Below, in pieces: positions 25,602 through 34,998 of a stretch of DNA of 48,704 bases. The notes below the pieces were generated by a model. That model did not search any database. It worked only from the letters and a program-made list of their open reading frames with translations, and was not told where the DNA came from. Each line of letters starts with the position of its first letter. The first letter of the stretch is position 1. This DNA comes from Sulfurimonas sp. SAG-AH-194-C20. GTDB taxonomy: Bacteria; Campylobacterota; Campylobacteria; Campylobacterales; Sulfurimonadaceae. The stretch is taken from contig NZ_JAEMVD010000007.1 in NCBI RefSeq assembly GCF_029215975.1, forward strand, positions 1 to 48,704, in the 5' to 3' direction. Made by a program: the position numbers and the translations under genes.

Positions 25602-27008
25602 CTACACTCTTGCAGGGAGAATCCCATACCAGTAGAGTGGTTTAGCTCCATAAACATCATAAACCCACCACAACCAACTAGGTTTACTTGCATCGAGCCA
25701 TTGAAAACTTGGATTTAGACCTGAGTAATTAAACTCAGCCATCACAACCTCTCCAAACCCAACTTTAATAGGACAGACTGAATGCCCATCAAACTTCGCT
25801 TTGAGTTCTTTTTTATTTATTAAGGATTGCAGATTTTTAAGAACTATTTTTGCTTGATGTTGTGCAGATGGAATTGTTTTACCAAGAGGTGTTCCACAAA
25901 CATCACCGATACCAAAGATATTTTCATATTGAGTATGCTGAAGAGTCTCTTCATCTACATCTAGCCAGTCTTTAAACATACCCTCTTTTTTACAAAGAGT
26001 AGAGTTGACAAGAGCATCTGGTGCTGACATAGGAGGTACAAGATGAAGAAAGTCATACTTTACTTTTATGATGTCGCGTTTATCTTCTATACTTTCCCAC
26101 TCTTGAAAATCAGGGTCCCACCCCTCTTTTATCTGGTACTTATGCTCATAAGTAGCGATTTTATTTTTTACATCTATCGCAATGATGTTATGTTTATAGA
26201 GATTTTTAATAGTGTCGTATTCACTTTGTGCTTTTTCAAGTGAACCAGAGACAATCTTAGAACCAAAAAGTCGACTTGAAGTTGTTGAATAGATATAATT
26301 AGCACTAAAACCATGCTTCTTGAGATAGTCGGCACTCATATACATGATTTTTTGTGCAGTAGCTCCGCACTTTAACAGTCCACTCGCTTTTACAAAAAGA
26401 ACAGTCTGTTTTCTCTCTTTACTTGCTTCTTTTATTTCATTTAACCATTTCCATGTTAGAGGTCCACCCTCAGCTGTTCCTTTATCAGTATCGTTTATGT
26501 AAACACTCGCTAAGTTGTTTGTTCCTATATCATTTTGAGAGAGACCTTTTATGTACTCATAACGATACTGTGTACCCGTAGCAACTATTAGGTAGTCATA
26601 AGAGACCTTTTTAGCTGTATTTGTTACAACAGCATTCTCATCAGGTAAAAATGTTTCTACTTTCTCTTTTATCCAGTTAACACTTTTAGGGATGAAGTCG
26701 GCATTATCTTTTGTGATTTCATCATTGTCAAAAATACCTGTTGCAACATAGAGTTGTCCTGGTTGGTAAAGATGTATCTCATTTGGAGCGATGATTGTTA
26801 TATCTGGATCTTTTATAGATTTTAGAAGAGTAGAAAGAATGATTATAGCACTAGAACCCCCTCCAACTATAAGAAACTTTTTCCTTGTCACACTTTTTTT
26901 AGGGGCTTCACCCCAATTTGCATTAAGAGAAGTAGCTGTCATTATAGAAAGAGGTATGAGTTTTATCGCATTTCTTCGCGAGAGAATATTTTTAGTTTGT
27001 ATAGTCAT
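25602..27008 (-). CDS. Sulfide:quinone oxidoreductase-like flavoprotein with Tat signal
   Basis: A 468-residue FAD enzyme of the Sqr/flavocytochrome-c sulfide dehydrogenase group, which oxidises sulfide and passes electrons to quinone or cytochrome. The N-terminus has a twin-arginine signal (SRRNAIKLIPLSIM), so the protein is exported folded. FAD motifs are FLIVGGGSSAI and FGIGDVCGTPLGKT. Cys214 (LLKCGATAQK) and Cys412 (SVCPIKVGFGE) align with the redox pair; Cys339 and Cys371 are extra. The C-terminal WLWWVYDVYG stretch should bind the membrane. I cannot assign an Sqr type. It overlaps the LbH gene by 17 bases. Confidence 0.83.
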   Translation of the reverse strand: MTIQTKNILSRRNAIKLIPLSIMTATSLNANWGEAPKKSVTRKKFLIVGGGSSAIIILSTLLKSIKDPDITIIAPNEIHLYQPGQLYVATGIFDNDEITKDNADFIPKSVNWIKEKVETFLPDENAVVTNTAKKVSYDYLIVATGTQYRYEYIKGLSQNDIGTNNLASVYINDTDKGTAEGGPLTWKWLNEIKEASKERKQTVLFVKASGLLKCGATAQKIMYMSADYLKKHGFSANYIYSTTSSRLFGSKIVSGSLEKAQSEYDTIKNLYKHNIIAIDVKNKIATYEHKYQIKEGWDPDFQEWESIEDKRDIIKVKYDFLHLVPPMSAPDALVNSTLCKKEGMFKDWLDVDEETLQHTQYENIFGIGDVCGTPLGKTIPSAQHQAKIVLKNLQSLINKKELKAKFDGHSVCPIKVGFGEVVMAEFNYSGLNPSFQWLDASKPSWLWWVYDVYGAKPLYWYGILPARV

Positions 27009-27519
27009 TCTTAAAACTCACATATCTCAAAGCACCAGCATAAAGCTCCGCTACTTCTTCATCCGTTAACTCTCGCACAACTTTTGCAGGGCTTCCCATG
27101 ATAAGTGAGCGAGGAGGGAAGACTTTTCCCTTTGTGACAAGTGAAGAAGCTCCTACTATTGACTCCTTTCCTATAACTGCATTGTCAAGTATTGTTGCAC
27201 TCATCCCGATTAGACAAGCATCTTCTATCGTGCAGCCATGAAGCATAACACGATGTCCTACTGTTACATCACTTCCTATGATAGTAGGACTTCCATCACT
27301 TCTATCTGCTTTTTTATGGTGAGTAATGTGTACCATACTTAAGTCTTGTATACTTGTTCTATCGCCAATAGTAATGTAGTGAACATCTCCACGAACAACA
27401 GTTCCAAACCAGATAGAGCAATCTTCACCGATAGTAACATCACCGATAACATCAGCAGATGGTGCTATCCAAGTGTCTTTGCCTATTTTTGGTGTGAAGT
27501 CTTTAAAATTGTGTAACAT
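26992..27519 (-). CDS. Gamma-carbonic-anhydrase-like hexapeptide-repeat protein
   Basis: A 175-residue left-handed beta-helix protein of the YrdA/PaaY/gamma-carbonic-anhydrase group. Hexapeptide repeats run through residues 12-130, for example IGEDCSIWFG, IGSDVTVGHRVMLHG and IGMSATILDNAVIG. The three metal-ligand histidines are present (MVHITHH, GHRVMLHGC). An Arg-Gly-Asp in VRGDVHYITIG is also typical. Whether it hydrates CO2 is not certain, since many relatives are inactive. It is placed between ppk1 and the Sqr-like gene, and overlaps the latter. Confidence 0.86.
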   Translation of the reverse strand: MLHNFKDFTPKIGKDTWIAPSADVIGDVTIGEDCSIWFGTVVRGDVHYITIGDRTSIQDLSMVHITHHKKADRSDGSPTIIGSDVTVGHRVMLHGCTIEDACLIGMSATILDNAVIGKESIVGASSLVTKGKVFPPRSLIMGSPAKVVRELTDEEVAELYAGALRYVSFKNDYTN

Positions 27520-27521
27520 AT

Positions 27522-29624
27522 TTATTCCTCTGTTTCTTTAAAAATCATGGTAGCTAGATTTGCAGTATAACTAGTAGACTCTTTCTTACTCGCTTTTACA
27601 ATAGTGTTAACATACTCTTCTAGGTGCTTATGGTTATGTATTTTTGTCGTTTCATCACTTTTTACTTTTATGTAAGAACCATCGCTTTGAAGTTCATGTG
27701 AGAGCTGATTGTCCGCACATTGGAGTTGTAGTATTTGCAGTATCTTATTTTTTGCTGTTTCATCTTTTATGGCTGTTAAAAGCTCGATACGACGTACTAA
27801 GTTTCTAGGCATCCAGTCAGCACTTGAGATATAAACAGCAGCTGCATCATTTTTAAAGTAAAATGTTCGAGGATGCTCTAGGTACTTTCCAAGGATAGAG
27901 ATAACACGAATGTTTTCACTTATACCCTCCACACCTGGTTTCAAACAACAGATACCACGAACAATAAGGTCTATTTTAACACCTGCTTGACTCGCTTTAT
28001 ACAGAGCACGGATAACATCTTCATCAACTAAAGAATTTATTTTTGCGATGATTTGACCATTTTCACCCTGTCTTGTTTCGTTATGGATGAGTGAAAGTAT
28101 CTTAGGTTTTATCTGAGATGGTGCCATATAGAGCTCGTTAAGTTTACCTTTTTTACTAAAACCAGTTAAGAAGTGAAAAAACCGAGTGAGGTCATTTGTA
28201 ATCTCATCTTTACTTGTCATATAAGACATATCAGTATAAATCTTTGCAGTTGAAGGGTTGTAGTTTCCTGTTCCTAAGTGTGCATATTGTTTTAGTTTAC
28301 CATTTTTACGTCGCGTTACAAGAGTCGCTTTGGCATGAACTTTAAAGCCCTTTATTCCGTAGATAACATGAGCACCAGATTTTTCAAGTGCCTTTGCCCA
28401 GATAAGGTTGTTTTCTTCATCAAAACGTGCTTTTAGCTCAACCATAACGGTTACTTGTTTACCGCTTTCACTAGCATTCATAAGAGCTTGAACGATAGGT
28501 GAATTTGTACCTGAACGATACAATGTCATTTTTATAGAAACAACATCAGGGTCTTTACTGGCAACCTGAATAAACTTCACAACAGGCTCAAAACTTTCAT
28601 AAGGATGGTACATAAGTACATCTTGTTTTTCTAAAGTTGTAAAGATACTCTCACTTGTGTCAAAAGGTGGTAGAACTTTTGGTTTAAATGGAGCAGCTAG
28701 TAGATGTGCAAAGTTTTTATTTCCTACTATTTGCCACAAACTTGAGAGGTTTAAGTAAGTGTGAAATTTATAAATATCATCCTTATAAACATTCGTATGA
28801 CGGTTAAAGAAGTTAATGATTTCATCATCTGCGTTTGAACCGACTTCTAGACGCACCATTTCACCTTTACGGCGAAGCTTTAAACCCTCTTCAAGGATTT
28901 CCATAAAGTCGTCAGCCTCTTCTTCTTCGATGGCGATATCGGCGTTTCGTGTTACTCTAAACGCAGCATACTTAAGCAGTGTAAAACCAGGAAAAAGGTC
29001 CTCAACATGCTGGGCAACAACAGACTCGATGGGAATATATATGCCATTTTCAAGTTCCACAAATCTCTCTAAAACACGAGGCACACGGATAAGACCAAAA
29101 CGTTCAATTGACTCATCATCTAAATCCTGAAGCTTGACTATAAGACCAAAACTAAGGTTGTTAAGGTGAGGAAAAGGGTGTGTAGAGTCAATGGCTATGG
29201 GGATGATAACAGGATAGATATTTTCATTAAAAAACTGGTTAAGTTTACTTTTTTCTTGGTTATTTACTTCATCATAACTCTTTACACAAACTCCTTCATC
29301 TTCAAGCTTTTTAAGGATAGAAGTACGACAGTGCTCTACTACTTGTTGTTCTTGGTGCAGGTATGAACGAATCTCCCGGAGTTGCTGGAGTGGTGTGAGC
29401 TTATCTGCACCAGAAACAATGATACCAGCAGCAAAAAGTTTTTTCAGTCCAGCCACACGAATCATATAAAACTCATCTAAATTTGTTCCATAAATTGCTA
29501 GAAACTTAAGACGTTCAAGAAGTGGTAGAGATTCATCTTGAGCTTGTTTTAAAACGCGGGTATTGAACTGTAACCATGAAAGTTCACGGTTGTTATAAAG
29601 ATTTGGATTTTTAAGATTTAGCAT
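27522..29624 (-). CDS. ppk1: Polyphosphate kinase Ppk1
   Basis: Makes polyphosphate from ATP. The 700 residues show the four-domain layout: N-terminal LNLKNPNLYNNRELSWLQFN, a head domain, and two phospholipase-D-like domains with the catalytic His in KVHAKATLV and a second His in LEHPRTFYF. The SIKMTLYRSGTNSPIVQAL motif and HLGTGNYNPSTA are diagnostic. It is the first gene of a minus-strand run with the gamma-CA-like and Sqr-like genes; the gap to the next gene is two bases. A -10 box lies at 29664-29659. Confidence 0.97.
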   Translation of the reverse strand: MLNLKNPNLYNNRELSWLQFNTRVLKQAQDESLPLLERLKFLAIYGTNLDEFYMIRVAGLKKLFAAGIIVSGADKLTPLQQLREIRSYLHQEQQVVEHCRTSILKKLEDEGVCVKSYDEVNNQEKSKLNQFFNENIYPVIIPIAIDSTHPFPHLNNLSFGLIVKLQDLDDESIERFGLIRVPRVLERFVELENGIYIPIESVVAQHVEDLFPGFTLLKYAAFRVTRNADIAIEEEEADDFMEILEEGLKLRRKGEMVRLEVGSNADDEIINFFNRHTNVYKDDIYKFHTYLNLSSLWQIVGNKNFAHLLAAPFKPKVLPPFDTSESIFTTLEKQDVLMYHPYESFEPVVKFIQVASKDPDVVSIKMTLYRSGTNSPIVQALMNASESGKQVTVMVELKARFDEENNLIWAKALEKSGAHVIYGIKGFKVHAKATLVTRRKNGKLKQYAHLGTGNYNPSTAKIYTDMSYMTSKDEITNDLTRFFHFLTGFSKKGKLNELYMAPSQIKPKILSLIHNETRQGENGQIIAKINSLVDEDVIRALYKASQAGVKIDLIVRGICCLKPGVEGISENIRVISILGKYLEHPRTFYFKNDAAAVYISSADWMPRNLVRRIELLTAIKDETAKNKILQILQLQCADNQLSHELQSDGSYIKVKSDETTKIHNHKHLEEYVNTIVKASKKESTSYTANLATMIFKETEE

Positions 29625-29658
29625 GAAAAATAGACCTATAAAGTAGTTTGTTTAATGT

Positions 29659-29704
29659 ATTATAGCGAATTTTAACATCTAGCTAATGTTTTTTTAAATA
29701 TAAT
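29659..29704. promoter_or_regulatory. Divergent -10 boxes for ppk1 and the SLBB export gene
   Basis: TATAAT at 29664-29659 on the minus strand serves ppk1. TATAAT at 29699-29704 on the plus strand, following a run of T, serves the gene at 29730. Confidence 0.5.
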
Positions 29705-29729
29705 AAGAAAATTTTTCTCAAGGACATGT

Positions 29730-32504
29730 ATGTTTTTACGTATTTTATTGTTATCATTTTTTCTTTCTCTCTCTTTGTTTGGAGCACCAAGTATAGAGCA
29801 GCTCAAAGCTGCTGTTATCGCTGACCCATCACTTCTTGACACTCCTCAAGCACAAGCTGAAATGAAAAAAAGAGGAATTACAAAAACAGATATAAATGCT
29901 AAACTTAATAAAAATAAAGATTTAGATACAAAAATAATAGAAGCTAGTGATATACAAAACAATATTGATATAGTCCAAACAGAAGAAAATAATGAAACGA
30001 ATACAAGCGAAATTTTAGATCAGAGTACTTTGGTGGAAGATATTAATGCAAGTTTTGATAGATTAAATCCTTTCACTTATAAAACAAGTAGAGAAATACG
30101 AGAAGAATTAAGTTTAAAAAAACAAGTCCTAGAAAAAACAAAACTCACACGCTATTCTGAGAGTTTTTATGCAAACAAGAACAATATAGATAGCTCTTCT
30201 CTTCCTACTCCAGACAACTATATTATTTCAACTGGAGATATGCTGTCTGTTCATATTTATGGAGACAGGGATGATAAGTATGAGTTAGAAGTGGCAAATG
30301 ATGGAACAGTTGACATAGAGTACTTAGGTCCAATTCATCTAGCAGGCAAAAGCTATAAAGAAGCAAAAAGTACTTTAAAGAGTAGTCTAAAACACCACTT
30401 TAAAATGAGCTCGTTTAAGGTAAGCATAAGTAGATACTCGAGCATCCAAGTTACACTCATAGGTGATGTGAAATACCCTGGTATTTACAACCTTTCATCT
30501 TTTTCTACAGCAAAAGATTTACTTATAGTTTCTAAAGGGGTAAGAGAGAGTGCTTCTGTTCGTGACATAAGTATAAAGCGCGGTGGAAAAACTATAGCAA
30601 AATTAGATTTTTATGACCTTCTTTTTAATGCAAAAAGTGTTGGTGGTACTCTACTTAAACATGGTGATATCGTGGTTGTTAAAAAAGCACAAAAACTTGT
30701 AAGTATAGATGGCTTTGTAAATAATGCTGCAATATTTGAGCTAAAAGGAAATGAGAGTTTAGCAAAACTTATCGAGTATGCTGGTGGGATGAAGGCAAAT
30801 GCATCAAGTAGACATATAAAAGTTGATAGATATAGTAAAAACTCTATCTTTGAGACTTATAGCATCGCTTATGCTAAAGCAAAAAACTTTGTGATGCAAG
30901 ATGGGGATAAGGTCTTTATCTACCAACTTGATGCAAGTGCAGATAAAAGTATAAATGTATATGGAAATGTTATCCGTCCTGGATCTTACAGACTTACTGC
31001 TGGCTTAGACTTAACATCTTTTTTACAAACACAACTCAAAGAGGGTGCAAAACATTTCTTTTTACCTGAAACATATTTTGAGTATGGAATCGTTAAAAGT
31101 TATGCAAAAGGGCTTAACTTTGAGACAAAATCATTTAATCTCAAAAAAGTTATAGAAGGAAAAGAAAACTTAAAACTATACCCTCAGGATGAGCTTTATA
31201 TCTTTAGTAAAAATGATCTCCACTCAAGTGAGTACATAACAACTAAGGGTGATGTTCTTATAGAAGAAGGGAAACTGCGTTTCTTTGAGGGCATGACTAT
31301 CAGAGATGCTATTCATGGTTCAGGTATAGATGGTATTTTAGATGACAAGATAAGTGTCACAACAATAAACACTCCAGATAGAATGCCAAGCACAACTTTT
31401 TACTCACTTAAAAATGATGGAAATACTCGTCTGAGCGTATATGATGAAGTTCAAGTATATGACTACTATAAAACACATCTTTTGCAGCCCGTAAGTATAA
31501 AAGGGGAAGTTGTTAAGCCTACAACAGTTTTTTATGAGAAGAACATGAGCCTCGCTAAGCTTCTCAACGCAAGTGGTGGTACTAGCATTGAAGCATTTTT
31601 ACAAAAGATAGAGATTGTTAGATATTATATTGATGAGACTAGCAAACGCAAGAAAAAGCTACTAACAGTAAACCTCAATGAAGTTGACTCAAGTACATAC
31701 TTTCTAAAACCTTATGATGAAGTGACAGTCTATAAAATCCCTAACTGGGGAGAAAAAAAGACAGTTGTGCTTCAAGGTCAGGTTCGATTTCCTGGTACAT
31801 ATACTGTGAGTAATGGCGAAAAACTTAGTAGTGTTATAGAACGTGCTGGTGGGTTTACAGCAGAAGCTTTCATCGAGGGTGCTGTTTTTACTCGTGATAG
31901 TATACGAGCTCAACAGGTAAGTAACTATAATCGGGCACTTTTAAAAATCAAACGAGAATTAGCGGTTTATAATGCGATGCCTGCAAATGCTAAAAGATCG
32001 ATAGGTTCAACTGCTACAAGTAACACCCTTAATGAGGTAATAGTTGAAGCGCAGAAGTATGAACCACTTGGTCGTGTAAGCATTAAACTTACTTCTGACT
32101 TAGAAGAGTTTAAAAAGAGTCAGTTTGACTTAGTGCTTAAAGATAAAGACACATTAACCATACCAAATCAGATAGATACTGTGACAGTCTTTGGAGAAGT
32201 GTTTAACTCTAGTTCTTTTGTTTATGACAGTGAACTTGATGCTGATGAGTACATAAAAATGGCAAGTGGACTCTCCCGTGCTGCTGATGAAGATAGTATT
32301 TATGTTATTCATGCAGATGGAAGAAGTGAGCTTTTAAGTGGAGGTTTCTTTAGTGCAAGTGTGAAGATTCAAAAAGGTGATACCATAGTAGTCCCTCTCT
32401 ATATTAAAGAGACAAATACACTCGATATTTGGGATAGTGTTTCTCGTATTTTAGCTAGTTTTGCCATTACGGTTGCCTCTCTTAATACTCTAGGAGTTAT
32501 TTAA
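29730..32504 (+). CDS. Polysaccharide export protein with multiple SLBB domains (OPX/Wza-like)
   Basis: A 924-residue envelope protein, much longer than Wza (about 380). A signal peptide (1-18, cut near FGA) is followed by a low-complexity region, a poly_export domain at about 160-235 (STGDMLSVHIYGDRDD, GTVDIEYLG), then about seven SLBB-like repeats near 241, 324, 407, 505, 589, 679 and 818 (such as VTLIGDVKYPGIYNL and VVLQGQVRFPGTYTV). The C-terminus (ILASFAITVASLNTLGVI) is hydrophobic and could be the outer-membrane helix. An AAGGA site precedes the ATG. The next gene overlaps its stop by one base. Confidence 0.88.
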   Translation: MFLRILLLSFFLSLSLFGAPSIEQLKAAVIADPSLLDTPQAQAEMKKRGITKTDINAKLNKNKDLDTKIIEASDIQNNIDIVQTEENNETNTSEILDQSTLVEDINASFDRLNPFTYKTSREIREELSLKKQVLEKTKLTRYSESFYANKNNIDSSSLPTPDNYIISTGDMLSVHIYGDRDDKYELEVANDGTVDIEYLGPIHLAGKSYKEAKSTLKSSLKHHFKMSSFKVSISRYSSIQVTLIGDVKYPGIYNLSSFSTAKDLLIVSKGVRESASVRDISIKRGGKTIAKLDFYDLLFNAKSVGGTLLKHGDIVVVKKAQKLVSIDGFVNNAAIFELKGNESLAKLIEYAGGMKANASSRHIKVDRYSKNSIFETYSIAYAKAKNFVMQDGDKVFIYQLDASADKSINVYGNVIRPGSYRLTAGLDLTSFLQTQLKEGAKHFFLPETYFEYGIVKSYAKGLNFETKSFNLKKVIEGKENLKLYPQDELYIFSKNDLHSSEYITTKGDVLIEEGKLRFFEGMTIRDAIHGSGIDGILDDKISVTTINTPDRMPSTTFYSLKNDGNTRLSVYDEVQVYDYYKTHLLQPVSIKGEVVKPTTVFYEKNMSLAKLLNASGGTSIEAFLQKIEIVRYYIDETSKRKKKLLTVNLNEVDSSTYFLKPYDEVTVYKIPNWGEKKTVVLQGQVRFPGTYTVSNGEKLSSVIERAGGFTAEAFIEGAVFTRDSIRAQQVSNYNRALLKIKRELAVYNAMPANAKRSIGSTATSNTLNEVIVEAQKYEPLGRVSIKLTSDLEEFKKSQFDLVLKDKDTLTIPNQIDTVTVFGEVFNSSSFVYDSELDADEYIKMASGLSRAADEDSIYVIHADGRSELLSGGFFSASVKIQKGDTIVVPLYIKETNTLDIWDSVSRILASFAITVASLNTLGVI

Positions 32505-33448
32505 TGAGCACTCAAGAGATATCGCAGTATATAGAAGAAGATGAGATTGACTTAAGAGAATTATGGAACACTATACTAAAGGGTAAAAAGATAATTGCGC
32601 TTATCACTACTATAGTTGTGAGTTTAACTTTTGTGTATGCCCTGAAAATACCAAATGTCTACACTTCTAAAACAGTTTTAATTCCAACAGCAGAGAGTGG
32701 AGGTGCATCTTTAGGTGGTCTTGGTGGTCTTGGTGGTCTTGCTGCTATGGCGGGGATTAGCATAGGTGGTGGTGGAAGTATGTCTCCTGACATCGCATTT
32801 AACTCACTTTTAGATAACTATGCTTTTATGAAAGAGTTTGTTACAAAAAATAAAATTGTAGAACATTATAATGACCCTAAGGCTGATGAAAATTATGTTT
32901 TTGCTTTGGGTTTTAGAGGACTGTATGAACTGTTTAAAAGTTCTCCTGATGAAGAGTTAGATATGGATGCAAAAATTTTTAATATCATCAAAACTATAAA
33001 ATCAAGTATGTCCATAAGTAGTGACAAAAAATCCGGGCTTATTACTGTGAGCTACAGTGATAATGATAGAGAATACCCGCCTGTGATAATAGATGCTTTT
33101 TTAAGAGATGCCAGTACATATCTTGTTGAGAATAACTTAAATATCATAGATAAAAAACTAAAGTACTTCTCTCATGAGATGCAGAGTGCTGATGGGTTTG
33201 AACTGCGCCAAAGTCTCTCTTCGATGATTAGTAACATCTTACAAGAAAAAGTGATGATGAAGTCAAAAGAGTACTATCAGTGTGATGTTTTAACGGCGGC
33301 ATACTCAGCGTACATAAAAGATAAGTCTAAACCTAAACGCGGTCTTATCTTAGTTGTTTCATTTATTACGAGTATTATTTTAGGAATCTTTTTAGTTTTC
33401 TTTTTAGAGTTCATAAAAACTAACAAAGTAGAAGACTCTAAGGAATAA
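32504..33448 (+). CDS. Wzz/PCP-type chain-length determinant protein
   Basis: The inner-membrane co-polymerase partner of the preceding export protein. The 314 residues have a Wzz-type N-terminus (DEIDLRELWNTILKGKK, then TM1 at about 30-48 ending VYALKIPNVYTSKTVLIP), a periplasmic helical part, and TM2 near 280-303 (GLILVVSFITSIILG). It lacks a tyrosine-kinase domain. A glycine-rich segment, GGLGGLGGL, is encoded by three exact copies of a nine-base unit (32714-32740). Its 3' end overlaps the converging lnt by 11 bases. Confidence 0.87.
   Translation: MSTQEISQYIEEDEIDLRELWNTILKGKKIIALITTIVVSLTFVYALKIPNVYTSKTVLIPTAESGGASLGGLGGLGGLAAMAGISIGGGGSMSPDIAFNSLLDNYAFMKEFVTKNKIVEHYNDPKADENYVFALGFRGLYELFKSSPDEELDMDAKIFNIIKTIKSSMSISSDKKSGLITVSYSDNDREYPPVIIDAFLRDASTYLVENNLNIIDKKLKYFSHEMQSADGFELRQSLSSMISNILQEKVMMKSKEYYQCDVLTAAYSAYIKDKSKPKRGLILVVSFITSIILGIFLVFFLEFIKTNKVEDSKE
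32714..32740 (+). repeat. Three exact 9-bp repeats in the Wzz-type gene
   Basis: The unit GGTGGTCTT occurs at 32714, 32723 and 32732, each encoding Gly-Gly-Leu. Loss or gain of a unit keeps the frame. Confidence 0.85.
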
Positions 33449-34646
33449 TACCACTTCCTTTGTAGTTAGCACTATGGTATATGGTTACACCATTTTTTCT
33501 AGCATAATACTTCAAGAGTAAGTTTTGAAGTGTTGGTTCTATTGATGGTGAAAACCAAGCATTGTTACTTGTAGCGATTACAAACTCCACATCTCCTTCA
33601 TATATCTCAGCACATGTAGCCTCATAACAGATGGCATTACGAAACTTTACTCCTTTAATGATAAAGTCTGTTGGTTTAGTTGCTGTAACAAAATCACTAG
33701 CCCCACTAAAAAAAGTTTCATTTATAATCTTTTGCGCAAATTTTGGCAGTGGTATGTACTCCCCAAAAGGTACGAGCACAAGTTTTTTTGCTATTTTATA
33801 TTTGCCATCTTCAAACAGATAAGTAACATTATAGTTTTGATGGTTTTCTCGAAGTAAAGAACCTACAACAATACTAATATTTTTAGAAAGATATAGAAAC
33901 TTGTCCATAATCTGTGTCTCTTTTTCAAGATACAGTGGGACAACAGACTCAGGGAATACAACAAGTTCTTGTTTCTCTTGTATGGCTATTTTAATCTGTG
34001 AGAGTATCATATCTATGGTAGGTGCTCTAGCCTCTATTGTCCATTTGTAGTCTTGTTTTATATCAGTCGTGATTAGTTTTATCTTTAGCGGAGCTTCTTT
34101 TTTTGTGTGGTTTGAGTAGTCAAACGCAGTAAAAATAAGTAAAAGAGGAAGGTATTTATAATATTTGTGTTTAATAAATGATGGTAGGGTAAGTGCTAAC
34201 AAGACAAGTGCAAGTTGGTACTTAAATAGACCTATGTAACTCTCAACAAATACAAGCTCAATCTGTAACCAATTCCAATCAAATGGTTCAATGAAACTCA
34301 GTCCAAAGAGTAAAAGAGCACGGATATAGGTTTTGTCTGTAAAGTAAAGCGGAAGAAAAAAGAGTAGATAAATAAATCCAAAGGAGAGAGTGATAACAGG
34401 AGTCATATATCCGACACCTTGATACTCAAAACTATACCCTATCCAGTAAAACCATAATATCCCAATACTAAAACCTGCAACTAAGATGGATTGTTTAGGA
34501 ATGTAGAGTAAAAGTGCTAAAGATGAGAGTCCAAAAAGAGTATTGAGTAGTCTATTTGTTAGTTCAAAGTACTCTAAATAGATAAACGCACTAAAAAGTA
34601 TAGCTGTAAGGAGACCTGTTAAAATTGTTTTAGTTATTGTGTTCAT
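33438..34646 (-). CDS. lnt: Apolipoprotein N-acyltransferase Lnt
   Basis: Adds the third acyl chain to the N-terminal cysteine of lipoproteins in the inner membrane. The 402 residues comprise about six N-terminal transmembrane helices and a nitrilase-like domain from about residue 190. The catalytic triad is Glu in VFPESVVPL, Lys in KIAKKLVLVPFGEY and Cys in NAICYEATCAEIY. It ends shortly after the domain (YKGSGIIP), without the extra C-terminal helix of the longer E. coli enzyme (about 510 residues). It lies next to yajC-secDF but is transcribed the opposite way. Confidence 0.92.
   Translation of the reverse strand: MNTITKTILTGLLTAILFSAFIYLEYFELTNRLLNTLFGLSSLALLLYIPKQSILVAGFSIGILWFYWIGYSFEYQGVGYMTPVITLSFGFIYLLFFLPLYFTDKTYIRALLLFGLSFIEPFDWNWLQIELVFVESYIGLFKYQLALVLLALTLPSFIKHKYYKYLPLLLIFTAFDYSNHTKKEAPLKIKLITTDIKQDYKWTIEARAPTIDMILSQIKIAIQEKQELVVFPESVVPLYLEKETQIMDKFLYLSKNISIVVGSLLRENHQNYNVTYLFEDGKYKIAKKLVLVPFGEYIPLPKFAQKIINETFFSGASDFVTATKPTDFIIKGVKFRNAICYEATCAEIYEGDVEFVIATSNNAWFSPSIEPTLQNLLLKYYARKNGVTIYHSANYKGSGIIP
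33440..33460. terminator. Small hairpin at the Wzz/lnt 3' junction
   Basis: AAGGAA (33440-33445) pairs with TTCCTT (33455-33460) with a nine-base loop, spanning the overlap of the two converging stops. A short stem, so only a possible terminator. Confidence 0.3.
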
Positions 34647-34690
34647 AGTGAAATTGTACTCAATTTAAGAGGCTATTAGTATAAGTTTTG

Positions 34691-34696
34691 TATAAT
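34691..34696 (+). promoter_or_regulatory. -10 box for the yajC-secDF run
   Basis: TATAAT 35 bases before the yajC ATG, with an AAGGAAGA site between. No equally good promoter appears before the 3' end of secF, so yajC, secD and secF likely share it. Confidence 0.55.
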
Positions 34697-34731
34697 CAGC
34701 ATAATTTTAATAAACACAAGGAAGAACTCAC

Positions 34732-34998
34732 ATGGATATAATCTCTCAGATATTACCTTTCGTATTTTTAATTGCAGTAATGTATTTTGTAATTATTCGC
34801 CCGCAACAAAATGAAGCAAAAGCTAAAAAAGCTATGCTAGAAGCACTTAAAAAAGGTGATAAAGTTATCACTACAGGTGGCTTTATCGTAGTTATACATA
34901 AGGTAGAAGAGAACTTTTTAAGTGTAAAACTTAACGATGACACAATTACTAAAATGACTAAAGACGCAGTAGCGAAGAAGTTCGAGGATGAAGCTTAA
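34732..34998 (+). CDS. yajC: Preprotein translocase subunit YajC
   Basis: A small inner-membrane partner of SecDF. The 88 residues have one N-terminal transmembrane helix (about 5-22, ILPFVFLIAVMYFVIIRPQQ), with the conserved RPQQ just after it, then a cytosolic part including GDKVITTGGFIV. It overlaps secD by 11 bases. Confidence 0.95.
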   Translation: MDIISQILPFVFLIAVMYFVIIRPQQNEAKAKKAMLEALKKGDKVITTGGFIVVIHKVEENFLSVKLNDDTITKMTKDAVAKKFEDEA

